From Setaria digitata (Eukaryota > Nematoda > Chromadorea > Rhabditida > Setariidae), in NCBI GenBank assembly GCA_003640385.1, contig RCAB01000024.1, positions 124,001 through 188,000 on the forward strand: a stretch of 64,000 nt of DNA. The letters run 5' to 3'. Shown piece by piece: positions 11,470 through 25,191 of this stretch. Within the stretch, counting starts at the first letter, position 1. Every line of letters begins with the position of its first letter. Below the pieces are notes generated by a model. The model was not told the DNA's origin and made no database searches. It saw nothing but the letters and a program-made list of their open reading frames with translations. Position numbers and translations under genes: made by a program.

Positions 11470-12895
11470 TGGCTTCACAATTTGCTATACGTTTTTTGCA
11501 TCACGTTTCTTTATTCGGTCTGGATGTCCTAATCGATTTTAAAATTAAATAGTACCATCTTTTAGAGAAAGCAGTAGTGGGTGTTTCGTAGCCTAACTGT
11601 TAACTTTAATTCTGGATGGAATTATTAGTTTGTTTCCAATCGCATAAACTTCTCATCGTGCTTTTCGGCCTAACAAAGTTACAGCCTGATGAAGGATGTA
11701 AAGTGTACATTTTACTTACATTCAAATATCGAGCAGTGCAGATGCTTCGTTGCACACTACACAATACATAAGGGGATACTAGACATGATTTCTCGGGCGT
11801 TCGCCACTAATGATAGGCAATTGATCGTTGAATCATCTTACAACTTAAACTGTTTCTGTGTTTCTCTTTAATAAAATCTGACAAACTTTATCTTTGCCAT
11901 CATTAAATCTTCCAAGGATATGTATGTATTAGTACTGAAGGATGAGAAGTTTATCCATACGAATGCTGTAGACAAAAAATAAATGTAGGTAATGAGAAAC
12001 TGCAGTTCTTCATCTACGTTACTCGCGTATTATTGACAAAGGAAGCTGATAATTGAGCAATACAATAGAAGGCAATTCAAAATAACAGGCAGAAAGGAAA
12101 GAGGGAACATCAGCAACTCAATCTCCGAAATTCTTGATGAGGCGGAGAGTTGTTGGGAGTGATGTCAAGTGATGCTAATTTTGGTCTTCAGAAAGTCTAA
12201 AAGTCTTATACTCAGAAGCCCTATCCTTGGAATTTATGTTACAAGTTGAAGGTTTTAGGGGGAAAGCGACTTAAATACAAACGCTCTTCTTTGATTTAAC
12301 AAAGTTTTTTTTTTTTCAATTTCATTAATGCCGCATCAATACTTATGATTCAAATCTTCTAGATAAGCAAATCCATTCATACACCCCGCTTCGAGGTAAA
12401 AAAGCTTATAGTGGTAGTGCATAATTTTTTGTGTATTTACTACACATATATCATACTGAGAAACATTATTTCTTACAAATACATTCGTATTGCATCAGCA
12501 ACTTTGAAAGATGTCAAGCATACTCACTCATACAGGATGTTTTGTAGATAGACATATAAGACACCACTGTAAAAATTATGCATGAGGCAGGGAAGGTGTA
12601 TTTTTGAAAACGATTCTGGATGCAGCTATCGTGCCTCTTTTCATCCTAAGGAACTGCTTTTACAGAAGAGGAATAAACTACGATTTGGTTTACCGAGATA
12701 TACTTGCGAACTGCTGAAAAATTAAATTCCAGAAGCCAAATATGGAGGAACCTATATAGTATTAGGAAACATATCAAAAGATTTTTTATAACAGTAACGA
12801 TAAAACGAGGTGATGAGAGTTCAGCGTATGAAACACAGGAAAATTAATACTAACAGTATAATACATAACACAGGGAATGCGACCACATCCAGATG
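11470..12895. other. Convergent intergenic region between pfd-3 and PHACTR
   Basis: The 3' ends of two genes meet here. pfd-3 probably ends after the AATAAA at 11870-11875. The rest would be 3' UTR of PHACTR on the minus strand and spacer. No further exon supported. Confidence 0.5.
11870..11875 (+). terminator. Likely polyadenylation signal of pfd-3
   Basis: Canonical AATAAA about 400 bases after the pfd-3 stop codon, in a T-rich stretch. Confidence 0.5.
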
Positions 12896-15800
12896 TTAAG
12901 GACGATGAAACCTGAAAAAATCATCTCACATGAGCAAAAGGTTTTTATTAGCTTCTTTTCCTTACTTTCAACTACCGAAAAAACTCTCAAAAATAAAAAG
13001 GAAGTCCAAAATTTTTATATCTGTTTAAAGCAAAGAATAAAGCTGGAAAATCTACCGTGTAAACATGCGGCTTTCCTCATGCACATCCATCTCCGTTGCC
13101 TTGAAATCATTTAACTCTTTCCTGATCAGTGCCTGTAAAGGTGGCATTTTAAATTTTTCGATCAAAACAATGAGGTATGAAAGTCTTGGAAGCTATGTTC
13201 ATAAAACAGAAGTTTCAGAACCTTATCAACAGGTGTCAATCTCGTCCAAGGTTTATCCGCTTTTCGGTCATACGCTTCCGCTTCTGTTACTTCCACATAA
13301 TCATTAAATTTTATTATCTGTTTATCTTTCAGCTCTTGAACTGTTGGGCGGAAACTAAGCTGAAATTAAACCGACATATTTTTTTCAGGTTAATATTATT
13401 TGGTTTGCACAAAAAACTTCAATTAATAATTTACAAATTATAGACATAAAATAGATATTAAGCTAATTATATGAATCCAACTGCAATGAAAAATTACTTT
13501 ACGCAAGAGGACTTTGCGTGTTTCGTCCATGGCTTTTTTGGAAGAAATCGAAGCGTCTTTGTCTCTTAAAATATTACGCTGTTCCAGTTCTTCAACAGAT
13601 GGACGTTCACTTAACTTCCTGAAAACTTGTTATCTGTAGCGTAAATTTACTGGGAAATAATTGGATTGTTAATAAAGGCTTAAGTTATAACTAACAAAAA
13701 CATATTTCAAAAAGAACCTTTCCAATTTGATGCTTGCTTTGTGCATCAATCTACGTCTATCATCAGATGTTTGATTCGGAATGTCATCAACAGGATCACG
13801 TACATTTAGCATTTTCGCAAATGTATCCTTTCTGGTTACCCGTAATGCGAAACTTGCTAAAAATGCTTCACAATAGTGAAATAAAAATAACTAAATTTCC
13901 TTTAATCTACCGAACACAAAACATACTCAGTGGGACATCTTCGTCATCTTCACAGGACAAAAGATATGGCACGATGCGACTTGCAATAGCCGGATTTGTA
14001 CTGCAACCAATACCATGACGCTTGCTTATTTCATCATTACGATACTGAATATCTGTATCACTATCACTGTCATCAGTCAGCCTGGATGGTAATACCGACT
14101 CGTTAAAGCTGAAATATACATTATGATACTTAAAGAATTTCTTTTTAAAACTGACCTTTTATTTCTCCACCAGTAATATCCAAATCTTAAAAAGGTTTAC
14201 TTCGACAATACGCTAACGCGATCAGTTGCTGTTCTTTCAGGAATTTTTTCTCTTGATTGTATTTTTCGACTCGATGTTCGTTTCGCAAGTCTGAACCTAC
14301 TGGGAGCACCCGGCTTCTTTAGAACAGGTTTGTTTGGTCGTGCTGACAGATTAGGTTCTTTTGCAATGATTTCTTCAACAACTGCACTTTTCATTTCTTT
14401 TGGATTCACTTGATAATTTATACAATCCTGATCGACAAGCTGGTCGTCATTTACACCGTCTTTATGTTGATCAAGTCCACCAGCTGCAAAAATAATGACC
14501 TATTAAAGATGAATTTTTAGAAAAGCTGATGCTGGCTTGAAGGAAATAAGATTATAACATGTGATTTAAATAAATCTTCCAAAAACTACTTTTAGCCGCG
14601 ACTGAATCGGCTTCAAAATCCACCAGATCTTCTGCTGTAGAGTGACCAATATCTGTTTCTACAGTTCTCGTATACAAACTTTTTTCCTCAACAATCACAA
14701 CTTTCTGCACCGGTGGTACAGCTATTTCTTCAGTTGCAAAATGGAGAATATTTTCAGCACAGCCACCTCTGAAATGCGAAGAGTGAACTTTTTCAATACT
14801 GCAATTAACCTAAATTCGAAAACACTCTCATTCAATTGAAGAAAATTCTGCTTAAATAATTAGATCGAAAATTATAGAAACTATGTTTTCACGGGAGTTA
14901 TCTTACCCCTTCAGTGAATCTAAGTTTATTTGAATAGTCTCTTGAGCTGGTGAATTTAAGCAGGTCCACTGTGCCGGTCTATAGGTTTCTGTAATAGCTA
15001 TAAGAAGATCAGTAAAATTAATCATGACAAAAATTTTCGTAACAAAAAAAAATTGAAAACTTGAGAAGGTAGTTTGTTCCAATCAATTTATGAATCTAGT
15101 GAGCAAAATAAAAATAGTGCACGTTAAATACAACTGATTATTGATATTTAGGAGAACAACGTAAGAGGAGAGAACGCTTTTGAAATCCTCAAAATAGAGT
15201 TGTTAGCATAGATCTCCCAGCTAAAGGCATGCTAATCATTCATCTTACCCACATAAGTTAATGTATGATTAATTGAATGACTTATCAGTTAAATGGCTAC
15301 AACTACTTCAAAGACTACAAGGACGAAATGAACACAATACCTGCAGAAAAGAGGAAGAATTTACCGCAAATATGGTTTCACACTTTCTGAGTCACTTCAA
15401 ACAGTCAAACGAAGAAAATCGCACACTGGTTTTAAAGGAACAAAGTTAAATTGGTCGATCAATTAGTCTGTTAGGGGTAACAAGAAATACTAACACGCAA
15501 CACTAAGTAGAAAATAACTTGCTGCTCAAAAACATCAGCCATTCGCTCCATTTCATCAAAAAGTATATTTCTATATTGCACCCGATTTGCATTACAAAAA
15601 CCAGTCAAACAAATTGCTAATTATGAAAAGACTTTAAAGTGAAAAGCCTCAAATCCAAAACAAACTCCTTAATGACAATTTATTCCTACAAAATATCCTG
15701 GTTTTTACGAGCCTCACAATAGTTTAAGAAATTTTAGTACGATAAATTATATATATATATATTATATATAAAAACTACTCGGTTATATATATATATATAT

Positions 15801-17488
15801 ATATAGCATAAGTACGGCCTGCAAATTATATAACAATACTCATAATTATCTGTGTATGCTGTAGTGGTCTTTCATTGCGGCTCTACTTTAAATTTCGTGC
15901 TTTTTACCTGTTCACCAATTACCCTTCGAACAAAGTACTAGAATACGAAAATAATGAATAGCAAAGCTGATCTGAGGGGAAAATAAAAAAAACTACTCGG
16001 TTATTCGAAAAACTCCTTAAAACCGATTGTAATTTATTGACTATCTCGAAAGCCAAGGTACAGAAGCAAAATGTACTTCAGAAGACTGTAAAATATTTGG
16101 TATTCTAAAAACAACAGAAAACCAACCGTCAACATCCGAAACAGTGAAGAGTGATTCCAAAGTACTGAAAGATGAACGTATGATAGCGGGTGGAGAATTT
16201 GATTGCCTATGTTCACTTGTAACTCGTCTAAAAAGCAATTTCAGTGGTAATTAAATTTTCAGCAGATATTCACAACACTTTTTAAGATAATTTCTAGAAA
16301 GTGATTTATTAATAAACGTCATTTGAGTTACTAAAATAAAACCCTTCATTTTTTTTTTTTTTGAATAAATCTAGCAAAGAGGAAGCATTTTTCAAACTCC
16401 TGATTCTAAAGTTTTCATTTATTGCAGCACTTCAACGAATACACACCTTGACCTTTTCATATTCGTATATTTCCAACAAACTAATGTGTAAATATATGCG
16501 TGCTAATCTTACTGCAATATACAAGCATTATTGTAAAGAATAAAAAAAGATAGCAAGAGTAATAGCTTTGAAATAAAGAACCAAGCAGCAATTTCTTTGT
16601 CGTGATAGCCAAGTATATGGTATAAGAAGCACACACAGTATTCCATTCTGTTCCTGCTCACATTTCTTACGTCCTTTTTTTTGAAATGAATATAAATCTC
16701 AAACAATAGAGACTTCAAAAACATGAACTAACCGCAGTCGTTCTCTACGATGTCTTTTTCGCCACTTCCACGGCCGAAAAATACGCAGCCAAAATTTGCC
16801 TGATTTTAAAGAACTGCCAAAGACGTGGTGGGAATGTTTTCTACGATTACATCGTGACCTGAAAAATTATTCCTTCTTTATAGCTTTAGAAGAAAGCTTT
16901 GATAAAAGCTTTTTCACAGTTCTTTTTTCACTTGCAAACTTATCAATGGTGCAAACTCATCTTATTTTTTTAGAAAATTTTTTGAAGAAAATTTTTTACT
17001 TACTTGTTAGTACTGTTGTCAGGATTAAAGTCCACGTTAAGAGCTGTTATTTCCCTACTTGTCTCTTCAAAAACTGAAATAGCTTGGTATTATCTATACA
17101 CGTCGCATGTTTTTAGATAGAAAGCCCGAATCACAACTGGTTTCTTAATAAATCACTTAGATATACAGCGATTTTAAGAAATTTGGTTTTTAAAATTCCA
17201 TAGAAAATAAGCAATTTATTGCTGGATAAACATGGATATCCTCAAAAACAGTTACAAAGGTCTATAAAATTAAGATATTGGAATGAAGTGATTTCCTTGT
17301 GTATAAATCAAATACATGATAATGATAAATTTACCTACTACTGAACTGTCTATACAAACAGAGAGAAATAATTTTACTATTTTATGGTAATTTTAAAACA
17401 CACTGTGAAAGAAGGTACCCTCTGTGTTCTCCGGTTTGCTCGTTCCCTCCTGTACGTCTGTTTTCGCTTCAAATCGAGATTTTAACAT
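12896..17488 (-). CDS. Phosphatase and actin regulator (PHACTR/scapinin family), 13 exons, about 515 aa
   Basis: Binds G-actin through RPEL motifs and PP1 through its C-terminus. Exons, 5' to 3': 17488-17419, 17073-17004, 16813-16733, 16227-16127, 14997-14907, 14768-14590, 14483-14201, 14108-13927, 13856-13718, 13618-13498, 13359-13222, 13132-13056 and 12911-12896; all GT-AG with consistent phases. The N-terminal basic box F-R-P-W-K-W-R-K and the phrase ALRVTRKDT are family hallmarks. Intact RPEL motifs begin at about 400 ([17 protein letters not shown]) and 440 ([10 protein letters not shown]). The PP1-binding tail (KPWTRLT to HEESR-FTRFHRP) is complete. The last exon codes only the final five residues and stop. 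The RPEL expected straight after ALRVTRKDT is unrecognisable. The start at 17488 is the least certain part, since a four-codon upstream ORF overlaps it. The middle is long, acidic and probably disordered. Confidence 0.9.
15731..15807. repeat. AT microsatellite cluster in a PHACTR intron
   Basis: Several TA runs interrupted by an AAAACTACTCGG block; part of that block recurs near 15990. It can fold into hairpins on either strand. Confidence 0.85.
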
Positions 17489-20400
17489 AACATCATAAAT
17501 TTTACTTCCTGAGTATGCTGAACTTGTAAGTTAGCCTAAAAACATGCGGCACATATCTTTTTGAATAGAAGGAAAAGAGAATCACGTCTTACATTAATGC
17601 AACAGTACTGAAACAATTAGCTTATCCTTTGGCAAACGTCAGTTAAGCTGATTATAAGATATATTATCTATTAATTTAACTTTGTAATCTGATAACTAAA
17701 AATATAGCTCTTCTAGTTGGTCTGTTCCTTTTTTAAACAACTTTTTCAAAAAATGACTGTTTTGAGAAGGGAGGAATGAAAACGGTTCAATCCAACGTTC
17801 ACTTACACTGGAGCGATACCTATAGAGAATAATAATACGACTATTCATGACCTAATTTGTAAACGTGAAGAGAATTAGGAAAAGAAAAGTGGTAGAAAAA
17901 AAGTAAATAGGTACATGCACGATGTTGTGAGACAACGCAAACGACGATGCTCTGCGTACAACTTTCAGAATCACAAAAGATGAATCACCACCAGCCACCA
18001 TCCAATCTGCTGACTTGACCCCACGTCATTTAAGCTGTCAGATGATTCTTCACGTTATTATAATTGAATCACTATGCCACGAATATGGTAGGCTTGTGCG
18101 ACGAACGTGCACAGGTTGGTTCGTATGAAAATGACAGTTCATCTTTCCTCATCCTTACTATTTGTTAGACCTGTTAATTATCAGATGCTGCTGTCTCCTT
18201 CTATCACCTAATGATAACGAGTCTGGCTTTTTGAACAGTAGCTATTTAATAGTCTTTAGGCGACACAGAAAAAAACTCTTCCGTTTCATTCAAGATGATC
18301 AGTTGCAATTTCTTTTTACTATTAAAACTAAATTTGTGGCTAAATGTTTATTAACAGCGATGATGTGTTCACTTAAATATGTTTGCCCTCGATTATGTGG
18401 CCCAACTAAATTTCTGTGTGATAGGTCATCAGATAAGAATTAATTAAATTCCCAATAGAACTAAATTTCCATGAGAAAAATAAAAATTTAAAAAATGTGT
18501 CGGCCAGTAATCGTAAGTTGCAATATTTAAGTACTACTGGAACAGTAGTTAACAGAAAATAACTAATTCAAGGAAGCAATAAATTAACAAGGGATGAAAA
18601 GTAAACAAACGTACTTTGGTTTAGTCTATAACGGTTTCTGAACTCGTGATGTCAGTATGCTAGACTGAAGTGTGTGAAGGAGATATACTGTTTTTATTAA
18701 CATCCATTCACGATTATCCTCAGCACTGTAATTCCTTTCAACAACGGTTTTTTAATTTTGAGAAGATAACTGGAATAGAAAATATCTGGAATAAAATTAT
18801 TCACATTTCTCACAGCATTTGTGAATTTTTAATTATTAAGGTTCATCGAGCACTGGCATCCTGTTGCACTTAGCTAATTTTCGAAACGATAATTCCCTCT
18901 ATATACAGTTATCCAAAGCAAGGTTGTGGATGTAACTATTTGAATGAAATCGAAGTACGTACGCTTTCGCTATTTCAGACTGCCGGGTGAACAGCAGTTA
19001 CCTATCGCGGTAGTTTACAGGAAAGAAAAACATTTCCTGTTGAGCCGAACTTTCCAGCCACTGGGTTAGAACAGAATTTAGGTCAATCAAATAATAGCTG
19101 AACAAGGAAAAGGCGACAACAAGTGAAGGGGAAGACACAACCGTTTCCGTTCGTGACTTGTAAAGAGCGCCATCATTACTGGTACCTAGTGATAGTGCGA
19201 GGAGTCCCATTTCTCTTCTTGCTGATATGAACTTTCCGTACTACACAATAAACTCCTTTCCCTTCGTGATGATACCTGCATACACTGGAGCAGTCCGTCC
19301 ACCTTTCAATGCCACAGAGTCTGATCAATTATGAAATTGCAAATAGTTTTAAAGTTTTGCAACCTCTCGATCTCAATAACCTGTGAACTGTTTTTTGACT
19401 CCAGTTATTCCGATGAACAAATAGTTTTTCGATTTTTCCACGTGGATTTTTCGGAGTTTGACATGATTTGAAGACAGTCTCAATTGAGAATTTCCAAAAT
19501 GTAATTTCGAATAACTAAAGCAACATTAACAAGTATGAAATATGACACAAAATGATAGCTTTTAATAGCTCTGACACAAACAGAATTTTTTAAAAGAAGA
19601 ATAGAAAGATAAGGGTCGCTATCAAATTATACTGATCTCTGAGATTAGATAACTTCTGGAACAGTCTTGCACTGAGAGAGACTGATACTTAGTAAAGAAA
19701 CGGTAAGCTGAAAAGAAAACTGAGTGATATCTCAAAAAGTGCGTATCGATTAAAGGATCACTTTTAAAGGAGTTACTGCAAATACATCACAGTTTCCCGT
19801 TTTGGAAATATTTTTTCATGAATTATATTCAACTGTTGGATGGTATGATCAAAGATGTAAAACTAATTACTCCATAAAATGGTTTTAAAGTTCATAAAAA
19901 GACCAAGTGATTTGAAGAATTTCTGAAACAAACTATTAAATTATCGTCCTTCGTTATTCTAAGAAAAAAGTACACAACGTTTTTTCCGACCTTATTTGCT
20001 GAATAAGTGTGTATTGATTGATGCCCAAATTGATTACCGACTTTTCCACCACTTCAAAAGGAAAGTATGCCTAAAAAATCTAAATTTTAGTCATTCACAA
20101 CAATCAGTGCAAATGCAATAGAAATTATGGCTTCATAACTTGTTATAAAATCTTTTTGGGTACATTATAAACTGAAATTTGCTTCAGTAGCTGGCTAAAT
20201 TCTGTTGTATTTCTCGATAGCATATCAACAGTTGACTTTATTTTAGTCCGGTAGAACTGAATGAGCTTATTTATTTCGTTTTCGGTGATAATGAAATTTT
20301 TGGGGAATACATTTCTATTTAGCAGATGGATTGAGCAACAGCCGTTGAAAACACGTGGAAAAAATGATGGTCCTCAGAAATCTTACATATAAAGGCTATT

Positions 20401-21362
20401 CTCCAACTAACATTCTTCTTTTTTCACTCCTAAAAATCCTTCCTTCTAAAATCAATGAGTTTCCAAATAAACGCAATCTATTTAAAAAAAAAAAAGTTGA
20501 ATGATGCCAAAAAATACATTGAGACATTCTCTGTTCATTAGGATTTTGCAAAATTCCAAAATAGGAACTATATTTTTGTGGACTCTTAAATAAACAAATA
20601 AATAAAGCTTAGTGGACTTTAAAAAAAAAAAGGAAGAAAAATTAAAATGATTGCCTTCTTTGCATATGGAAACTGCACCATCATGAGAACGTCTGTAAAG
20701 TATTGAATAGCAATGTCAAACTAGGGGCATCACTGAAGACAAAAAAAAAAAATGCTTCACTGAATACCCTACAAATAATTAATCTCGTTAGGGAAGCAGA
20801 TATCTGGATTCATTAAAATGCGAGGGACGAAAATAGCTTTAATTGTTGGTATAGTTCCAAGTCACCTACTTGTGCTAAAGATTTTTATTTTATTGCCATC
20901 AATTTATCGCTTTCCGCAGGACTCCTCTACCTGTTATGATTATTTCTCATATTCTATTTTAGTCTATAAATATTAGGATCTTGCGACATAGCCTGAACAA
21001 AAATAATACCACTTTTAATATTTGGGAAGTCACTAAAAGATTCATCGAGATAGCAGAAACAATTGCACTAAGCATCAAGGAGGACGTCAATGAAGAAAGT
21101 TTCAAAAGAGTTAATGATGGACATAAAAAAGAAACGTCTGAAGGAATAAAGGATTGAAATGTTCGATGAGCATAGAGACGACTGGCTTGAGCGGCTGCTA
21201 AGAAAGGAAGCGATACATTACCATGTCTGAACTTCGATGACTCTATTAGTAATATGATGATAATATCAATTTAATTTGAAGGCCAATTAGTAAGTTCGGT
21301 GGGTTGTATTTGCTGTAAATATTGCTTGCTTGCTATCACTGCTTCTGTACATAATATCAACT

Positions 21363-21688
21363 CCCTCTGACCTCACCTCTTCCTACTGGGTATTTAAGAC
21401 AAAAAAAAAATGAATTGGAGTAATGAATGAGACATAGTCTTTTTAAATTTATTTTACTGAAAAAATTGAACAGATCATCACAGATGTGACAATTAATCCT
21501 AAAAACCATACTCTGACTAATGNCCCCTCTGACCTCACCTCTTCCTACTGGGTATTTAAGACAAAAAAAAAAAAAATGAATTGGAGTAATGAATGAGACA
21601 TAGTCTTTTTAAATTTATTTTACTGAAAAAATTGAACAGATCATCACAGATGTGACAATTAATCCTAAAAACCATACTCTGACTAATG
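21363..21688. repeat. Direct repeat of about 160 bp around an N at 21523
   Basis: 21363-21522 is repeated at 21525-21688. The copies differ mainly in the length of an internal poly-A run (10 versus 14 A). One N separates them, which is how two overlapping contig ends left unmerged would look. Confidence 0.9.
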
Positions 21689-21736
21689 GCTGCCGATGAT
21701 TGACACGTTAGAGGGAGAGAACAAATCGTCTAGACT

Positions 21737-22041
21737 TTAAGCAAGTCCAAGGATGTGAAGGATGGTTAGATAGACGCAGTAAAGCCAAATAATAGTAGCT
21801 ATACTAGCAGACAGTAATTTTAAAACAAGTCCAGTCTGAAACCATAACATAACAGCTGCCTGACAACAACGATAAGTCGCCTGGAAAATGAGAAAATACA
21901 TAATAAAGTACTCACTCCATTCAGCTTTGAACATTTCATAAGTTGCACAGCACAAGATAGTACAACGTATCATCTCATTTTGAAGCTGTATCAATGATGT
22001 TACATTTGGTGAAATTGTAAACGATAACATCACATACTGTC
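21737..22041 (-). CDS. Possible hypothetical membrane-protein exon, unconfirmed
   Basis: A minus-strand frame of about 100 codons follows an acceptor-like TTGTAG at about 22056 and ends with TAA at 21737. It is Cys-, Leu- and Ile-rich with at least two hydrophobic stretches, and contains an internal ATG at 22033. No family is recognised and no partner exon was found upstream. In such AT-rich DNA a chance hydrophobic ORF is possible. An in-frame GTGAGT donor and a TTCCAG 35 bases later sit inside the frame, but an intron that short is improbable. Confidence 0.2.
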
Positions 22042-22432
22042 TAAGACACCTACAATTGTGCTATTACAAATTTAATTCACTTGTATTATCTTTGAGTATT
22101 CCGAGTTATATGAACCCTACAGCTTAAGTAAGAAAAGCCACATAAAAAAATCCATTTATTTGTTTCCTAGCTGATGAAAGAAAAGACATTAAATGGAGTA
22201 GGACTATGAAAGATGACATGACCAAGAGACATGACTAATCAGTAACAATATTTTCAGAAAATAAATGGAAAAAAAGAAAAAGAAAGTATCGTTTCCTGTG
22301 ACACTGTTAATCAATCAAAAAACTGGAAATACATTTAAAAAAAGTTGACAGTACTCCAGCATTACCAGAATTATCATTCAAAAAAAAAAAAAAAACTTTT
22401 GAAATTAAAAAACATCTAATGATTTCCACCGC

Positions 22433-22553
22433 TAAATATTCTGAATATTATATAGGAAAAGACAAAACATCCAGTTTGGCATCACCATAAAANTAAATGT
22501 TCTGAATATTATATAGGAAAAGACAAAACATCCAGTTTGGCATCACCATAAAA
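22433..22553. repeat. Direct repeat of about 60 bp around an N at 22493
   Basis: 22433-22492 is repeated at 22494-22553 with one visible mismatch; the copies are separated by a single N. It lies in the 3' flank of the RING gene and is read as an unmerged contig overlap. Confidence 0.88.
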
Positions 22554-22930
22554 AAATAGAAGTCAAACAAGAACGAAAAAATACAACATAGTATGCGAGA
22601 TGGAACTCCAACACTGCAATATTTAAATATGAATGAAAGCACAGAAAATAACAGATATCAGAAGTTTAAGCTAGAAGCTCATTGTCACGTAAGCTTTCTT
22701 TATATTGCAAGAAAATGAAATTTAATGTACAATAGAATTACAGTATAAATTTTCCTGGCCATTTTTATCTCGCTGCTCATACTTCTTTCCAAAACTTACA
22801 TGTTCTGAATATCTGGCTTGAAAAACCGACAAAATTGCATAAAAGACCGAAAATAGAAAAAGATTGACTGGAAGATCGAAAAATTAACCTATGCTGAAGG
22901 ATAAAATTTCTTTGATCACTAATTAATAAA

Positions 22931-25191
22931 TCACAGGGATACCACTGACATTCCGTTGGTTTTGTCCAAATCCAAACGACAGACTGGACATTTTTTATTA
23001 TATACCAGCCATCGATCAATGCAAATAACATGGAACACATGATTGCAACGAAGGGCACGAACTTCTTCATCCATTTCAAAATCATTCAGACAGACCTGAA
23101 AGATTGTGTGAAATATCTTCAGATCAACGGTAAATATTCTAATTAAAATGGAGAATAAGGACAGTAAATTAACCGTGCAGCGCTCCTGTTCGTTTTCAGG
23201 AATATCATTCTCTTTGACATATTTGTAAGTTGTCGAGAAACGGTTGATTTGTTCAATAGTTGCCCCAATCGGTACGGGATCATTAGAAGTGGGCACATTG
23301 CCACCCAAAATGACTGCTGGGTCATGTGGTTGTAACAGAACCTGAAACGAATTATAAAGAGTGGACTGAAAAACCAGAATTGCAAAGATGAGATCAAAAT
23401 TACGGCTTACCATAGCAAGTTCCATTATAGGCTGGTGGTGACGCGGCAGAAAAACTACCGGTTGAGAAGCTACGCGTCTTGGAACGATATCAACACCAAT
23501 CAAATTACTCGACGTTAAAGAATGTCGCTGGAACCATAAATTGTTAGCCTGTTGTTGACGTTCGATCTGTGCTACTCGTGATGACAGCAACAAATCATGT
23601 ACTGGATTCATATCAGTTTCACGTCTGAAACTGGTTGCAAATAAAATTCTCACAATTTACTCCTTAAAAATTGCAGGTATTTATCTTTTTAAACTTATAG
23701 ATTCACGGAGAATAGCATACTGAAAAGCAAACCGTTCATTAACACAACAATTCAACAACTATCACAAAAAATACCTGTAACTAGTGCTTGATTCATTCCG
23801 CTGGCAAAAACACATTGGATGACGCGGACAAATATGATGATGACTGTGATAGGGACAAGACTGGTAAGGACATTGATAGGCAGAGCGATTGCGACAATCA
23901 CAACAAAATGCGGAATTTAAGGCTGGCCTACTATCCACTGCATTTCTTTCGTCACCTCGAACTCTGAAAAGATTTTATGAAATGCAAAGTTGCTGAGATA
24001 CACTGCACAATTAAATCCTTACTCAATATGTCGTTGAGAAGCCAGATATGAAGTGGTAGCTTCTGTACCAGGTTCAAGACGACGTATTTTTTGCAAACGA
24101 ATATTCGCTGCACCATCTGGATCTGTTATTGGAGGGTGCGCAGTAGCAAGTTGTTCACCAGATCGCTTTAGTCGCATAACCGACGTTCGAAGAGATGGTA
24201 AAGTTAAAGTGGGTGGCAAAGATGATACCTGCAAAAAACTTGCACGTTTTACAAATCTGAGACTCCATGCAATGCTTCTGAGCTATTAAATAATATCAAA
24301 CTCATATCAATGAACAACGAACAAAGAATTGGTTAGACTCACGCGAGTGGATGCAACGTTGTTTGTTACTGTCGCTGGCAAAGTATGAGAATGGCTTTGC
24401 GACAATGTAGCAGGCACCGTACCTGGAACGAACCGATAACAGTTATGGACAAAGGAAATCCCATAATCTCCATAAATAAATATATTGCTATTTCTCTTAC
24501 AGAACTAACCCAAGGATGAGAGTGAATGTGAAGCATAAGTGATTGGACGATGGTGAAGCGCACATGGTTGAGCATATATGCAGTGACAAACCGCTGTTAT
24601 TGGAGTAGCCGCCGACAGGAATGTACAAGGTGTAGCAGGTGTAGCAGCTGCAGGACCGGTGATATAGGCAGCTGTTAACGCTGATGGATAAATTAATGGA
24701 GCAGCAAAGGCCGGAGTTTGAGTGAAAGCTGTCTCAATCACACCGGGAACCTAAAAACTTTCGATCCGAATATCTAAATCCATTTGCTGATGAAGGCTGA
24801 GGTAATACATGAACATGAAACCACAACTTTCCAAAAGGTTTCTTTTCAAAAGTTACAATTTTTGCGGTGCTTCAATTTTTTTTCTTTTATTTTAAAAGTT
24901 TCGGAGAAAGGATAAGTGCATCAAAATGAAAAAATTCATTCCTATTAAAGCAAATAAAAGTTCCAACAATAGATCAATAACAAGAATATTTATTATTAAG
25001 GAACCGACCTGCACTGGGATATAAGTTGCAGGACTGCCTTGCAAAGTTACGGAAGGCACCGAACCAGCAGTAAATGTTGGTCCAGATACAAAAGAAAGAG
25101 CTGTGTTGTGTGATGTTTCGTTAGATTCTGGGACTCTATTCATCCCATCGCTCACAACACTCGTCTGCAAAACGCCGTTTGCATTCTCCAT
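22931..25191 (-). CDS. RING-H2 E3 ubiquitin ligase (RNF111/Arkadia- or RNF38-like), 481 aa
   Basis: Exons, 5' to 3': 25191-25009, 24750-24510, 24422-24343, 24228-24023, 23963-23775, 23624-23411, 23341-23174 and 23095-22931; all GT-AG. The C-terminus carries a C3H2C3 RING-H2 finger (426-466): Cys426/429, Cys444, His446/449, Cys452 and CPVC at 463-466. The ending [12 protein letters not shown] resembles Arkadia. Upstream are a low-complexity Ala/Thr/Pro-rich segment (about 62-165), a Cys/His-rich patch encoded by 23775-23963 with several CPY and HHH runs, and the short segment G-A-T-I-E-Q-I before the RING. No transmembrane segment is evident. The start follows a TTGTAG acceptor by nine bases. 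The fold makes it an E3; the precise orthologue and substrates cannot be read from sequence. Confidence 0.88.

Larger units (their letters stand above)
17489..22930. other. Long gene-poor region with an assembly join
   Basis: About 5.4 kb between the PHACTR 5' end and the RING gene 3' end. It is AT-rich, with stop codons frequent in all frames, apart from one 100-codon minus-strand frame near 21737-22041 listed separately. Two single-N joins with duplicated flanks lie at 21523 and 22493. Part of the left half is presumably PHACTR promoter and 5' UTR. Confidence 0.5.

Noticed and set aside
21900..21940. 35-nt GT-AG intron inside the 21737-22041 frame
   Set aside because: Too short for a normal spliceosomal intron in this genome, and removal would shift the frame.
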